64,000 bases of DNA from Leucobacter sp. cx-328 (GTDB lineage Bacteria; Actinomycetota; Actinomycetes; Actinomycetales; Microbacteriaceae). The translations under genes and the position numbers were made by a program. A model generated the notes under the pieces. The model searched no databases and had not been told where the DNA came from. It saw only the letters and a program-made list of their open reading frames with translations. Location of the stretch: the NCBI RefSeq assembly GCF_014530035.1, contig NZ_JACVMX010000009.1, positions 1-64,000 on the forward strand, given 5' to 3'. Shown here piece by piece: positions 8,861 to 17,417 of the stretch; the first letter of the stretch is position 1; each line of letters starts with the position of its first letter.

Positions 8861-10153
8861 TTAGTGGAACTGGCCTTCCTCGGTCGAGCCCACGAGCGCG
8901 AGGGTCGATGCCGAGGGGTTGAGTGCGGTCGAGATCGCATCGAAGTATCCGGTGCCAACCTCACGCTGGTGCTTGGTCGCGGTGTAGCCGCGAGCCTCGT
9001 CAGCGAACTCACGCTCCTGGAGTTCGACGTACGCCGACATGCCGTTTCGGGCGTAGCCGTGAGCGAGGTCGAACATTGACGAGTTAAGTGAGTGGAAACC
9101 AGCCAGGGTAATGAACTGGAAGGTGTAGCCCATTGCGCCGAGCTCGCGCTGGAACTTTGCGATGGTGTCATCGTCGAGGTGCTGCTTCCAGTTGAACGAG
9201 GGCGAGCAGTTGTACGCGAGCATCTGGTCGGGGAAGTCTTTCTTGACTGCCTCAGCAAACTCGCGAGCGAGCTCGAGATCGGGGGTGCCGGTCTCCATCC
9301 AGATGAGGTCTGCGTAGGGTGCGTATGCCTTCGCGCGAGCGATCGAGGGCGCGAGACCATTCTCGACCTTGAAGAAGCCTTCCGCGGTGCGCTCACCGGT
9401 GATGAATGGGCGGTCGCGCTCATCGACGTCGGAGGTGATGAGGGTTGCTGCCTCCGCATCGGTACGAGCGATGATGAGGCTCGGTACATCTGCCACGTCG
9501 GCAGCGAGGCGGGCTGCGTTCAGGGTGCGGATGTGCTGCTGGGTCGGAATGAGGACCTTGCCACCGAGGTGGCCGCACTTCTTTTCACTCGCGAGCTGGT
9601 CCTCCCAGTGAACGCCCGCTGCGCCCGAAGCGATCATTGACTTCATGAGCTCGTATGCGTTGAGTGGGCCGCCGAAGCCTGCCTCCGCGTCCGCGACGAT
9701 CGGTGCGAGCCAATCCTCAACCGTGTGGATGCCTTCCGAGAACTCGATCTGGTCGGCGCGCAGCAGCGCGTTGTTGATGCGGCGCACGACCTGGGGTACT
9801 GAGTTTGCGGGGTAGAGCGACTGATCTGGGTAGGTCTGGCCCGAAATGTTGGCGTCGGCCGCAACTTGCCAGCCCGAAAGATAGATGGCGCGGAGGCCGG
9901 CTTTGACCTGCTGAACTGCCTGGTTGCCGGTGAGGGCGCCGAGCGCGTTGGTGTAGTCTCCGGTGGCAGCCTCCTCAGCGAGCTGCTTCCAGAGCCTTTC
10001 TGCACCGCGGCGGGCGAGCGTGTGTTCTTCCTGTACGCGGCCGCTGAGCTTCACAACGTCTTCGCCTGTGTAGTCGCGGGTGATGCCCTGCCAACGTGCG
10101 TTCGTTGCCCAGTCCTGCTCGAGCTCTACTGCCCTTGCGATGTCGTTCGTCAC
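8861..10153 (-). CDS. aceA: Isocitrate lyase
   Basis: Cleaves isocitrate to succinate and glyoxylate, allowing growth on acetate and fatty acids. The 430-residue protein carries the signature [10 protein letters not shown] near 189-198, with the catalytic cysteine in KKCGH, and the substrate-loop region NCSPSFNWK near 320. The start is GTG at 10153 with AAGGAG 6-7 bases upstream. It is transcribed away from a RamB-like regulator, the arrangement known in corynebacteria and mycobacteria. Confidence 0.96.
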   Translation of the reverse strand: MTNDIARAVELEQDWATNARWQGITRDYTGEDVVKLSGRVQEEHTLARRGAERLWKQLAEEAATGDYTNALGALTGNQAVQQVKAGLRAIYLSGWQVAADANISGQTYPDQSLYPANSVPQVVRRINNALLRADQIEFSEGIHTVEDWLAPIVADAEAGFGGPLNAYELMKSMIASGAAGVHWEDQLASEKKCGHLGGKVLIPTQQHIRTLNAARLAADVADVPSLIIARTDAEAATLITSDVDERDRPFITGERTAEGFFKVENGLAPSIARAKAYAPYADLIWMETGTPDLELAREFAEAVKKDFPDQMLAYNCSPSFNWKQHLDDDTIAKFQRELGAMGYTFQFITLAGFHSLNSSMFDLAHGYARNGMSAYVELQEREFADEARGYTATKHQREVGTGYFDAISTALNPSASTLALVGSTEEGQFH

Positions 10154-10213
10154 GATGTGCTCCTTCGGTTAGCCCGCTGAAAGTGAGAGGGTTTTCTGTG
10201 CGGTACCCCCATC

Positions 10214-10282
10214 TTGCGTGCAATGTACGGGGGAAATATCGGTTTGGTTGGGTGAAGAATCGCAATATTTCTGCTTGCGCAA
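10214..10282. promoter_or_regulatory. Candidate RamB operators between aceA and ramB
   Basis: The divergent gap holds two TTGC-GCAA dyads: TTGCGTGCAA at 10214-10223 and TTGCGCAA at 10275-10282, the second followed by ACTTT. It also holds an inverted pair GAAATAT (10233-10239) and ATATTTC (10265-10271). RamB boxes in relatives centre on a TTTGCAAA-like core next to ACTTT, so the second dyad is the better match. Assignment is by resemblance and position only. Confidence 0.45.
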
Positions 10283-10334
10283 ACTTTCGTGATGCTGTCA
10301 CGATGAGGGGAAGCCTGAACGAAAGGACCTGACA

Positions 10335-11813
10335 ATGCCGTCAGTAAGCCCAGACCCTTCAATAACTGAGATGAGTGACGCGCTCGTGCTTGGCCGACGC
10401 ATTCGCGAACGTCGAATGGAACTCGGCATGACACTTGACCATCTTGCAAAGCGCGTGGATCGGGCCCCCTCGCAGCTTTCTGCTATTGAAAATGGCAAAC
10501 GTGAGCCGCACCTGCCGCTCCTGCGCGCCATAGCGGCAGCGCTCGGCGCATCGCTCGATGAGCTACTCAGTGAGGAAGCGCCGAGCGAGCGCGCGGCGCT
10601 TGAGATCGCCGTAGAGCGAGCACAGCGCGGCCCGGTGTTTCAGGCGCTCGGGCTGCAGCCGATCCGCGTCTCAAAGACCGCGAGTGATGAGGTGTTGAAA
10701 GCGATTCTTGGCCTGCACCAGGAAGTTGAGCGGGTGCACCGTGAGCGGGCAGCGACGCCGGAGGAAGCGCGGCGTGCGAACACCGAGTTGCGTTCAGAGA
10801 TGCGTGCGCTCAATAACTATTACCCAGACCTGGAACATATTGCCCGCGAGCTGTTGGAGCGGGAAGGATATACCGAGGGGCCCGTGTCTCAACGAACGGT
10901 TTCTGGAATCGCGGAACAGTTGGGATTCAGCCTGCACTATGTGGGCGGGATGCCGCACTCGACAAGATCCGTGATTGATCGCCGCAATGGCAGAATCTAC
11001 TTGAGCAGCACGCTGCCTTCACGCGACGCACGCGCACCGATTCTGCGGGCGCTGGCAGGCATCGTGTGTGGCCATGAAGAGCCGAAGAGCTACGGTGACT
11101 TCCTCCGCCAGCGGGTCGAGTCAAACTATCTCGCTGGTGCGATCCTGCTGCCTGAACAGTCGACGCTGCGCACGCTGCAGGAAGCGAAGGCGGCGCGCGA
11201 TATCTCCATGGAGGATCTTCGCGACGCCTACGCGGTGTCGTACGAAATGGCCGCGCACCGCTTTACAAACCTTGCTACGAGTCACCTGGACCTTGAAGTG
11301 CACTTCACCAAAGTGCATGAGTCGGGAACCTTGATCAAGGCGTATGAAAACGACGGCGTGCGATTCCCGTCAGACGCGCTCGGCAATCTCGAGGGTGCCA
11401 TGATCTGCCGCAACTGGACCGCCCGCACGATCTTTGCGCAGCCAGATCGGTTCAATCCCTGGTACCAGTACACGGACATGGCGAGTGGCGGTACCTACTG
11501 GTGTACATCACGAGTTGAAAAAGCGAAGGAAGGGCTGTACTCGGTCAGTGCTGGCGTGCGATTCGAGGATGTGAAGTGGTTCCGGGGGAGAGACACCTCG
11601 CATCGGACCGCGTCCAACTGCCCAGACGATCGCTGCTGCAGGATGGCCTCGCCCGAGCTCACTGAGAAGTGGCGCGACCTTGCATGGCCGGAAGCCGCCA
11701 CCCCGACAAGCCTGCTTGCTGCGCTGCCAACCGGGGCATTTCCTGGTGTTGATAACCACGAAGTATTTGCGTTCTTGGAGGCCCACGAGCGCGCGGCAAC
11801 AAATATTCCGTAA
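10335..11813 (+). CDS. ramB: RamB-like transcriptional regulator of acetate metabolism
   Basis: 492-residue XRE-family regulator. An N-terminal helix-turn-helix spans about residues 17-60 (LGRRIRERRMELGMTLDHLA). It is followed by a ScfR/IrrE-like middle region and a cysteine-bearing C-terminal domain with NCPDDRCC near 431. RamB represses or tunes aceA and aceB according to carbon source, and divergence from aceA supports that role here. ATG at 10335 with AAAGGA seven bases upstream. An internal ATG at 10371 is a less likely start. The middle domain shows no intact HExxH protease motif. Confidence 0.88.
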   Translation: MPSVSPDPSITEMSDALVLGRRIRERRMELGMTLDHLAKRVDRAPSQLSAIENGKREPHLPLLRAIAAALGASLDELLSEEAPSERAALEIAVERAQRGPVFQALGLQPIRVSKTASDEVLKAILGLHQEVERVHRERAATPEEARRANTELRSEMRALNNYYPDLEHIARELLEREGYTEGPVSQRTVSGIAEQLGFSLHYVGGMPHSTRSVIDRRNGRIYLSSTLPSRDARAPILRALAGIVCGHEEPKSYGDFLRQRVESNYLAGAILLPEQSTLRTLQEAKAARDISMEDLRDAYAVSYEMAAHRFTNLATSHLDLEVHFTKVHESGTLIKAYENDGVRFPSDALGNLEGAMICRNWTARTIFAQPDRFNPWYQYTDMASGGTYWCTSRVEKAKEGLYSVSAGVRFEDVKWFRGRDTSHRTASNCPDDRCCRMASPELTEKWRDLAWPEAATPTSLLAALPTGAFPGVDNHEVFAFLEAHERAATNIP

Positions 11814-11938
11814 TATGTCCGTGATAAATGGTGTTGTGGGGTGCGCCCAGCTACTCGCCTGCGATAGCGTAGAGGGTGCAACGCATCGACGGAGTCCCGC
11901 GGTGCGAGTTCGAGCGACGAGATCGGAATGGTGAAGCC

Positions 11939-12403
11939 ATGAGCAGCGAAAATCGCCAGCGCGCAGCAGACGACACTGAGGTGCGTGCAACGCAGCAATT
12001 CCGAGATGACCTTGGCGCGATGATTCGTGCCCGCGCTACCGACCTCACGGTCGATGAGCGTGAAGCGGTCGAAGCCCTGCCCTCGGGTGCGGCCCTTCTC
12101 GTGGTTCGCCGCGGCCCTGACCAGGGCGCTCGCTTCCTGCTTGATCAGGCAAGCACCGTCGCTGGACGTCACCCCGCGGTAGACATTTTCCTTGACGACG
12201 TGACCGTCTCGCGACGTCACGCGGAATTCACGCGCGAAGGCACTACGTTCTTCGTGGCCGACCTGGGCTCGCTGAACGGCACGTACTGTGACGGTACGCG
12301 CATCGTTGGGGCACGTGAACTCGCTGATGGTGATGAGGTACAGGTCGGTAAGTACCGCTTCACGTTCTTCGCCTCACGTTTCGACCTTTCGGACCTGATC
12401 TAG
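11939..12403 (+). CDS. garA: FHA-domain metabolic regulator GarA/OdhI
   Basis: 154-residue forkhead-associated protein. In relatives the unphosphorylated form binds and inhibits 2-oxoglutarate dehydrogenase and adjusts glutamate metabolism; Ser/Thr kinases relieve this. The FHA domain covers about residues 51-145 with the phosphopeptide-binding set GRH (76-78), SRRH (91-94) and GSLNGTY (110-116). The N-terminal tail reads VRATQQFRDDL (15-25), where mycobacterial GarA has VETTSVFRADF. So only one of the two adjacent threonines (T18) is kept. ATG at 11939 is preferred over an upstream start without conserved sequence. It lies just before ftsR. Confidence 0.93.
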   Translation: MSSENRQRAADDTEVRATQQFRDDLGAMIRARATDLTVDEREAVEALPSGAALLVVRRGPDQGARFLLDQASTVAGRHPAVDIFLDDVTVSRRHAEFTREGTTFFVADLGSLNGTYCDGTRIVGARELADGDEVQVGKYRFTFFASRFDLSDLI

Positions 12404-12404
12404 C

Positions 12405-13082
12405 GTGTCCGTCGCGGTTGCCCGCGAGCAGCCGGAGCGCCTGCTCAGTATTGGGCAGGTGCTTTCGGTACTTTCAGAGAGCTTTGCGGACCTCACTCCG
12501 TCAAAGCTGCGATTCTTGGAGGAGCAAGGCCTTGTCGCGCCCGAGCGCACCAAGTCGGGCTACCGCAAATTCTCTCAGGAGCACATCGAGCGGGTACGTC
12601 TCGTGCTGACTCTGCAGCGTGATCACTATCTTCCGCTCAAGGTCATTGCTGACATCCTTGAAGAGCTCGATGCTGGCGGAGACCCAGTCATCCCAGGCGC
12701 AACCGAGCGAAGCGTGTCGAGCATGCTCGCTCCAACACTCGTGCTCAGCAGTGATGAGCTCTGCCGCAAAGCTGGTACCGACATGCGATTCCTCGGTCAG
12801 GTGATCGCAGCTGGCCTGCTGCCAGCTGCAGAGGTGTTCCCCTTCGAATGCATCGCTCAGCTCACGGCACTCGTGCGTCTCGCGGAGCAGGGTCTTGGCC
12901 CGCGCCACCTTCGCGCAATGCGGATCGCGGCTGAACGTGATGCCGAGCTTATTGAGCGCGGCGTTGCGGCCCGACTCGGGAACGCGGGCGCGCATGCTGG
13001 GCATGAAGCTGCCCTCGCGCTTGCGGAAGATCTCGAAGCGGTTCGCTCTGGCGTGTTGCGACGAGCGTTGAGCGATATTTAA
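12405..13082 (+). CDS. ftsR: MerR-family regulator FtsR
   Basis: 225-residue MerR-type activator. The winged helix lies at about residues 14-90 (IGQVLSVLSE, then LRFLEEQGLV and SGYRKF). The C-terminal half is predicted helical with coiled-coil character. Orthologues next to garA/odhI control ftsZ in corynebacteria. The GTG at 12405 is one base after the garA stop, so the pair is co-transcribed. The ftsZ gene at 40.4 kb has dyad repeats that are candidate targets. Confidence 0.88.
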   Translation: MSVAVAREQPERLLSIGQVLSVLSESFADLTPSKLRFLEEQGLVAPERTKSGYRKFSQEHIERVRLVLTLQRDHYLPLKVIADILEELDAGGDPVIPGATERSVSSMLAPTLVLSSDELCRKAGTDMRFLGQVIAAGLLPAAEVFPFECIAQLTALVRLAEQGLGPRHLRAMRIAAERDAELIERGVAARLGNAGAHAGHEAALALAEDLEAVRSGVLRRALSDI

Positions 13083-13159
13083 CAGGGCAAAAATTCGCGG
13101 GAAATCGCGGGTGAAAACCCGTTGAACCGTGGGTGGGAAATATTGCCGCGTGGCGGTCG

Positions 13160-13188
13160 TTGCGCGGTGAGAAAAGCAGGGATACCTT
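13160..13188 (+). promoter_or_regulatory. Candidate promoter of the second MerR gene
   Basis: TTGCGC at 13160-13165 and TACCTT at 13183-13188 are separated by 17 bases, 32 bases before the start codon. Just upstream, CGCGGG occurs twice and CGGGT-GAAA-ACCCG forms a small dyad, a possible MerR operator. The hexamers match consensus only partly. Confidence 0.3.
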
Positions 13189-13220
13189 TGACTGTGTCCA
13201 CCCCACCCGAAAGGATCGTC

Positions 13221-13796
13221 ATGGAGCAATCGGAGCCTTCAGTCGAAGGAATGCACTTCAGTTCGCTGGGTGCTGATCTCCTGTTCGATGACGGTCTACC
13301 CAAGCCGAACACCGACGGCGGGTTTAAGGGTGCCGTGGCGGCTCGTGCCGCTGGGATCACCTATCGCCAGCTCGACTACTGGGCTCGTACCGGTCTCGTT
13401 GAGCCGACTGTTCGTAGCGCGAAGGGTTCCGGCTCGCAGCGTCTCTACGGTTTCCGGGACATTCTCGTATTGAAGCTCGTGAAGCGACTGCTCGATACCG
13501 GCATTTCGCTGCAGCAGATTCGTACCGCCGTCGAGCAGCTGCACGAAGCGGGTGTACATGATCTCTCGCAGACGACGCTCATGAGTGATGGCGCTGGCGT
13601 ATACCTCTGCACCTCGAGTGACGAGGTTATTGACCTGGTAAGCCAGGGGCAGGGCGTGTTCGGTATCGCTGTTGGCAAGGTGCTCCGTGAAGTTGAGACC
13701 ACGCTCGTAGACATGGACGACCACCGTGAAAAGGGCGAGTCTGACCCCGTTGATGAACTTGCGGTGCGCCGCAAGTCACGCCGCAAGATCTCCTAG
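13221..13796 (+). CDS. MerR-family regulator (Rv1830-like)
   Basis: 191-residue MerR protein with a helix-turn-helix around residues 44-110 (AAGITYRQLDYWARTGLV, then GSQRLYGFRDI) and a C-terminal helical region. It matches the second MerR gene of the garA locus in mycobacteria (Rv1830, a cell-division regulator). In mycobacteria a DUF151 nuclease-like gene lies between the two MerR genes; here that gene is absent and only a 138-base gap remains. ATG at 13221 with GAAAGGA upstream. The frame is open further upstream but without conserved sequence. Confidence 0.85.
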   Translation: MEQSEPSVEGMHFSSLGADLLFDDGLPKPNTDGGFKGAVAARAAGITYRQLDYWARTGLVEPTVRSAKGSGSQRLYGFRDILVLKLVKRLLDTGISLQQIRTAVEQLHEAGVHDLSQTTLMSDGAGVYLCTSSDEVIDLVSQGQGVFGIAVGKVLREVETTLVDMDDHREKGESDPVDELAVRRKSRRKIS

Positions 13797-13843
13797 GTTT
13801 TCTGCAGCGCTGTGAGGCACCTCGCCGCACTGTGAACTGCAAG

Positions 13844-13884
13844 AGAAAGGCCCCGCGCTTCTGGTCGAAGTGCGGGGCCTTTCT
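13844..13884. terminator. Bidirectional terminator, MerR gene / parA-like gene
   Basis: Long inverted repeat: AGAAAGGCCCCGC at 13844-13856, then an inner GCTTC/GAAGT arm pair, and GCGGGGCCTTTCT at 13872-13884. It separates two convergent genes and has A- and T-rich outer arms. Confidence 0.85.
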
Positions 13885-13918
13885 GTGATGCCCAACGGGG
13901 CTAGAAAGCGTTTGGCTT

Positions 13919-14761
13919 CTAGCCCTCGGCGACAGCGGTCTCGGTAGCGCCGCGCTGCGGTGCAGCGGGTGCCTCGATCTCTGCGGCGCGCAGAACACGG
14001 TCAAGTACCTGGTCAAAGTTCGCAGCCATCTCCTGTGCAGCCTCGCCTGGCCACAGGTGAACGGGTTTTGCGGCACCCTGCGCTTGCTGGAGTGCAGGAC
14101 GCTCTGGGAGCTGCGGGTTCAGTACGAGCGGGCCAAACATCTCGCGTAGCTCACGGATGCGGAACTGGTGCTCCTGCGACTGCGGCTGCGACCGGTTGAT
14201 CAAAACGCCAAGCGGCTGGAGACGCGGGCTGACGCCACGGCGGATCTCTTCGATTGCGCGAAGTGCGCGGTCTGCAGCTGCGACAGCGAACAGGCTTGGC
14301 TCGGTCACGATGATGACACGGTCACTCGCGGCCCACGCAGTACGCGTCAGTGCGTTCAGCGAGGGAGCCGAGTCGATGAGGACGAGATCGTACTCGGACT
14401 CGAGCGAAGCGAGCGCTTCTTCAAGCTTCCAGATGTCGCGAGTCGAAGGATGGGGGCCGTCAAAGTTGATGGCTGAGGGGCTGCCGACGAGCAGGTCGAC
14501 CTTGCCTCCCTCGTGCAAGCCATTCCAGCCACTCGGCGCGATCGCAGCGCGAACAGTTGCGGGCTTTGGGCTCTCGAGAACGTCAGCGACGTTGGAGAAA
14601 CCTGCGGGATTTACTGCGAGGCCAGTCGATACGTCGGACTGGGGGTCGAAGTCGACAACCAGGGTACGTAGACCACGCGAGAACGCAGCAGAAGCCAGGC
14701 CAAGGGTCACCGTTGTCTTGCCTACGCCGCCCTTGAGGGAACTCACACTCAATACATGCAC
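13919..14761 (-). CDS. ParA/MinD-family ATPase
   Basis: 280-residue ParA-type ATPase with the deviant Walker A motif KGGVGKTT at residues 10-17, a Walker A' region VVDFDPQSDVSTGLA (35-49) and Walker B LVLIDSAPS near 126-134. No parB follows, so this is an orphan ParA. Orphans of this type act in protein positioning or division-site control in corynebacteria (PldP) and mycobacteria, but its cargo here is unknown. The only usable start is GTG at 14761: an in-frame stop lies four codons upstream. No Shine-Dalgarno is visible, and a TAGACT hexamer ends six bases before the GTG, which suggests a leaderless message. Confidence 0.85.
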   Translation of the reverse strand: MHVLSVSSLKGGVGKTTVTLGLASAAFSRGLRTLVVDFDPQSDVSTGLAVNPAGFSNVADVLESPKPATVRAAIAPSGWNGLHEGGKVDLLVGSPSAINFDGPHPSTRDIWKLEEALASLESEYDLVLIDSAPSLNALTRTAWAASDRVIIVTEPSLFAVAAADRALRAIEEIRRGVSPRLQPLGVLINRSQPQSQEHQFRIRELREMFGPLVLNPQLPERPALQQAQGAAKPVHLWPGEAAQEMAANFDQVLDRVLRAAEIEAPAAPQRGATETAVAEG

Positions 14762-14767
14762 GTTGAC

Positions 14768-14773
14768 AGTCTA
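14768..14773 (-). promoter_or_regulatory. -10 hexamer of a likely leaderless promoter (parA-like)
   Basis: On the minus strand TAGACT is followed by exactly six bases and then the GTG start. This is the distance expected between a -10 element and the transcription start, so the mRNA would begin at the start codon. The PknL-like gene has the same hexamer and spacing. Confidence 0.5.
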
Positions 14774-14884
14774 CTTGATCTCGGTGTGAGCGGGATGAAA
14801 ACTGATTGGAATCGCTCTACGCGTAACTGATGGCTTAGCATCGTACGGTGGACTTTCCGTGGTTCACAGGAGGAGCTCAAAGGT

Positions 14885-15376
14885 ATGGCGATCCGCGAAA
14901 TTCGCGTGTTTGGTGATCCGGTGCTGCGTACGGTCTGCACTCCGATCGAGACGATCGACGAGGGCGTTCGCGCCATGGTGCAGGACCTCGTCGATACCGT
15001 TGCATTTGATGGTCGGGCAGGTTTGGCATCGACGCAGATCGGCTACACGCAGCGCGCGTTCAGCCTGCACATTGATGGCAAGGTGAGCTACGTGTTGAAC
15101 CCTGAGCTTTTCGACCTTGAGGGTGAACCCGTGCCGACTGGTGAAGGCTGCCTGTCGGTTCCTGATCTCTGGTTTGACGTTTTGCGATACCCGCGTGCGT
15201 CGGTACGCGGTATCGACCTTGATGGGAACCCCGTGGTGATCCGCGGTGAGGGTCTCATGGCGCAAGCACTCCAGCACGAGTGCGATCACCTCGATGGCAA
15301 GCTCTACATTTCGCGTCTCGAGCGTGAGGCTCGTGGTGAGGCGATGCGCCAGATCCGCACATCAACCTGGTTCTAA
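14885..15376 (+). CDS. def: Peptide deformylase
   Basis: Removes the formyl group from nascent N-formylmethionine proteins; cytosolic metalloenzyme. All three motifs are present: [10 protein letters not shown] near 43-52 (motif 1), EGCLSVP at 87-93 (metal cysteine), and QHECDHLDG at 130-138 (HExxH with catalytic Glu). Length 163 is normal. ATG at 14885 is preceded by AGGAGGAGC at 14868-14876. Its functional partner fmt is also in this window, at 60.9 kb. Confidence 0.96.
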   Translation: MAIREIRVFGDPVLRTVCTPIETIDEGVRAMVQDLVDTVAFDGRAGLASTQIGYTQRAFSLHIDGKVSYVLNPELFDLEGEPVPTGEGCLSVPDLWFDVLRYPRASVRGIDLDGNPVVIRGEGLMAQALQHECDHLDGKLYISRLEREARGEAMRQIRTSTWF

Positions 15377-15407
15377 TTCTGGGTTGGCGATCCGCGCCAA
15401 CACTGGT

Positions 15408-15460
15408 AAACGCACTGTGGGGCGGCACGAGTCATATCGTGCCGCCCCACAGTGCGTTTT
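15408..15460. terminator. Bidirectional terminator, def / fadD15
   Basis: Perfect 23-bp inverted repeat (15408-15430 and 15437-15459) with a six-base loop, ending in a T-run on the + strand and bounded by AAA on the other side. It lies between two convergent genes. Confidence 0.92.
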
Positions 15461-15483
15461 GCCGGTGTCAGTGCCAGGCGGCC

Positions 15484-17283
15484 TTAGTGTTCGTAGATTG
15501 CGTTGATCTCGTCAGCGAAGTCGCGCAAAATCGCGTCGCGCTTGATGCTGAGCTTCGGCGTAATATGGCCGTTCTCTTCGGTGAAGGTCATCGGCAGTAC
15601 CGTGAACTTGCGAATCGACTCAGCTCGCGAGACGTATAGGTTTGCGCGATCGACCGCGTTCTGAATCTCGGCCCGAACCTTTGGATTGCGTGACGCTTCG
15701 GCGAGTGACATATTTGCATCTTCGCCGTTGTTTGTGAGCCACGCAGGAAGCATCTCGGGGTCGAGCGTGACGAGGGCAGCGATAAATGGGCGCTGATCGC
15801 CAACGACGACGACCTCCCCGACAATCGTGTTGCTGCGAATCGGGTCCTCAAGCGCTGCAGGGGAGACATTCTTGCCGCCCGCGGTGACGATGATTTCTTT
15901 CTTGCGGCCGGTGATCGTGAGGTAGCCCTCGTCATCGAGTGAACCGAGGTCGCCTGTGCGGAAGAAGCCGTCGCTCGTGAATGCCTGTGCGGTCGCTTCA
16001 GGGTTCTTCCAGTACTCCTTGAATACATCGAAGCCCTTGACAAGGATCTCTCCGTCATCAGCAATGCGAATGGTGTGGCCAGGCAGGGCAGGTCCGACTG
16101 TGCCGATCTTGAAGTGATCTGGCAGGTTCACGCTCACTGGCGCCGTGGTCTCGGTGAGACCGTAGCCCTCGAGAATCTTGACGCCGAGGCTGCGGTAGAA
16201 GTGGCCAAGGTAGTTACTCAGGGGTGCAGAGCCTGAGATGGCGTAGGTGACGTGGCCGCCGAGCTTCTCACGGAGCTTCGCGTAGACGAGCTTGTCAAAC
16301 AGCTTGAACTTGGCGTTCAAAACGAATGGAACCTTGCCCTCATCCAACGCCTTCGAGTGCGCCACTGCGACCTTTGCTGCCGCGCGGAAGATCTTGCCCT
16401 TGCCATCAGCCTCGGTCGACTGTTCTGCTGAGTTGTACACCTTCTCGAACACGCGGGGGACCGCGAGAATAAAGGTCGGGTGGAACGTGCCAAGCGCAGG
16501 GAGCAGCTTTGAGGTGTCAGCCTGGTGGCCGACGCGCACGCCCTCTGAAACTGCGAGCACCGAAATGAAGCGCGCGAATACGTGCGCGAGCGTCACAAAC
16601 AGCAGGGTAGAAGCGCCGGGCTGCTGCACGACCTCGCTGAGGCCTGCCGAAGCGTTGTTCGAAAGGTCAACGAAGTTCGAGTGCGTGAGTACGCAACCTT
16701 TGGGCCGACCCGTCGACCCCGAGGTGTAGATAAGCGTAGCCATGTCGCCGCCGACGGCGATAGAACGGCGTCGGTCGATCTCGGCATCGGGTACCTCTGC
16801 GCCGGCGTTGAACAGTTCAGCAAGCGCGTCACGGTCGAGACGCCAGACGAGATCGAGGTTTGGGAGTTCAGATTGCACCTCGTGGAAGCGCGCAGCCTGA
16901 TGCTCAGTTTCCGTCATCAGCCCTCGTGCGCCCGAATCTTGCAGAATCCAGTGCAGCTGCAGCGCGGAAGAAGTCTCGTACACGGGCACCATAATGACGC
17001 CGGCGTAGTGCAGAGCGAAGTCGACGAGTGTCCACTCGTAACTCGTCTTGGTCATGAACGCGACACGGTCGCCTGGCTGGAGGCCGCTCGCAACAAATCC
17101 CTTTGCGAGAGCGACAACCTGGCGGCGGAACGCCGAAGCCGTGATGTCATTCCAGCCCCCGACACCGTCTGGCGTTGCGAACAACACGCGGTCGGGGGTG
17201 AGCGCAACACGCTTCTCAAGAAGATCGGCAATGTTGGTCTCCGGTGAAGACGGGACCAGTGCTGGGGTTTCGGCTTGTTTCAC
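15484..17283 (-). CDS. fadD15: Long-chain fatty-acid--CoA ligase (FadD15-like)
   Basis: 599-residue AMP-forming acyl-CoA synthetase that activates fatty acids for lipid synthesis or degradation. The AMP-binding motif LIYTSGSTGRPKGCVLTH is near 182-199, LEGYGLTETTAPVS near 364, and the TGDLGSLDDEGYLTITGRKK block near 440-460. GTG start at 17283 with AAGGAG upstream. Next to plsC and aroG, as fadD15 is in mycobacteria; a membrane-lipid role with PlsC is plausible. Confidence 0.9.
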   Translation of the reverse strand: MKQAETPALVPSSPETNIADLLEKRVALTPDRVLFATPDGVGGWNDITASAFRRQVVALAKGFVASGLQPGDRVAFMTKTSYEWTLVDFALHYAGVIMVPVYETSSALQLHWILQDSGARGLMTETEHQAARFHEVQSELPNLDLVWRLDRDALAELFNAGAEVPDAEIDRRRSIAVGGDMATLIYTSGSTGRPKGCVLTHSNFVDLSNNASAGLSEVVQQPGASTLLFVTLAHVFARFISVLAVSEGVRVGHQADTSKLLPALGTFHPTFILAVPRVFEKVYNSAEQSTEADGKGKIFRAAAKVAVAHSKALDEGKVPFVLNAKFKLFDKLVYAKLREKLGGHVTYAISGSAPLSNYLGHFYRSLGVKILEGYGLTETTAPVSVNLPDHFKIGTVGPALPGHTIRIADDGEILVKGFDVFKEYWKNPEATAQAFTSDGFFRTGDLGSLDDEGYLTITGRKKEIIVTAGGKNVSPAALEDPIRSNTIVGEVVVVGDQRPFIAALVTLDPEMLPAWLTNNGEDANMSLAEASRNPKVRAEIQNAVDRANLYVSRAESIRKFTVLPMTFTEENGHITPKLSIKRDAILRDFADEINAIYEH

Positions 17284-17417
17284 GGCAACTCCTTGGGACG
17301 GCGTGTGTTCCGTAATGGGACGAATCTGCTAATACTCGCCCGCGTAATTGGATACAGCTTATATGTATGGCCGTATTCCGCCAGGGCTCTTGTATCCTTG
17401 GAAGCAGCGAGGAAGGG
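17284..17417. promoter_or_regulatory. Divergent promoter region, fadD15 / plsC
   Basis: The gap between the two start codons is locally AT-rich (TTATATGTAT around 17359-17368) and contains TGTATCCT at 17391-17398, a plausible extended -10 for plsC about 20 bases before its start. No clear -35 was found for either direction. Confidence 0.35.
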
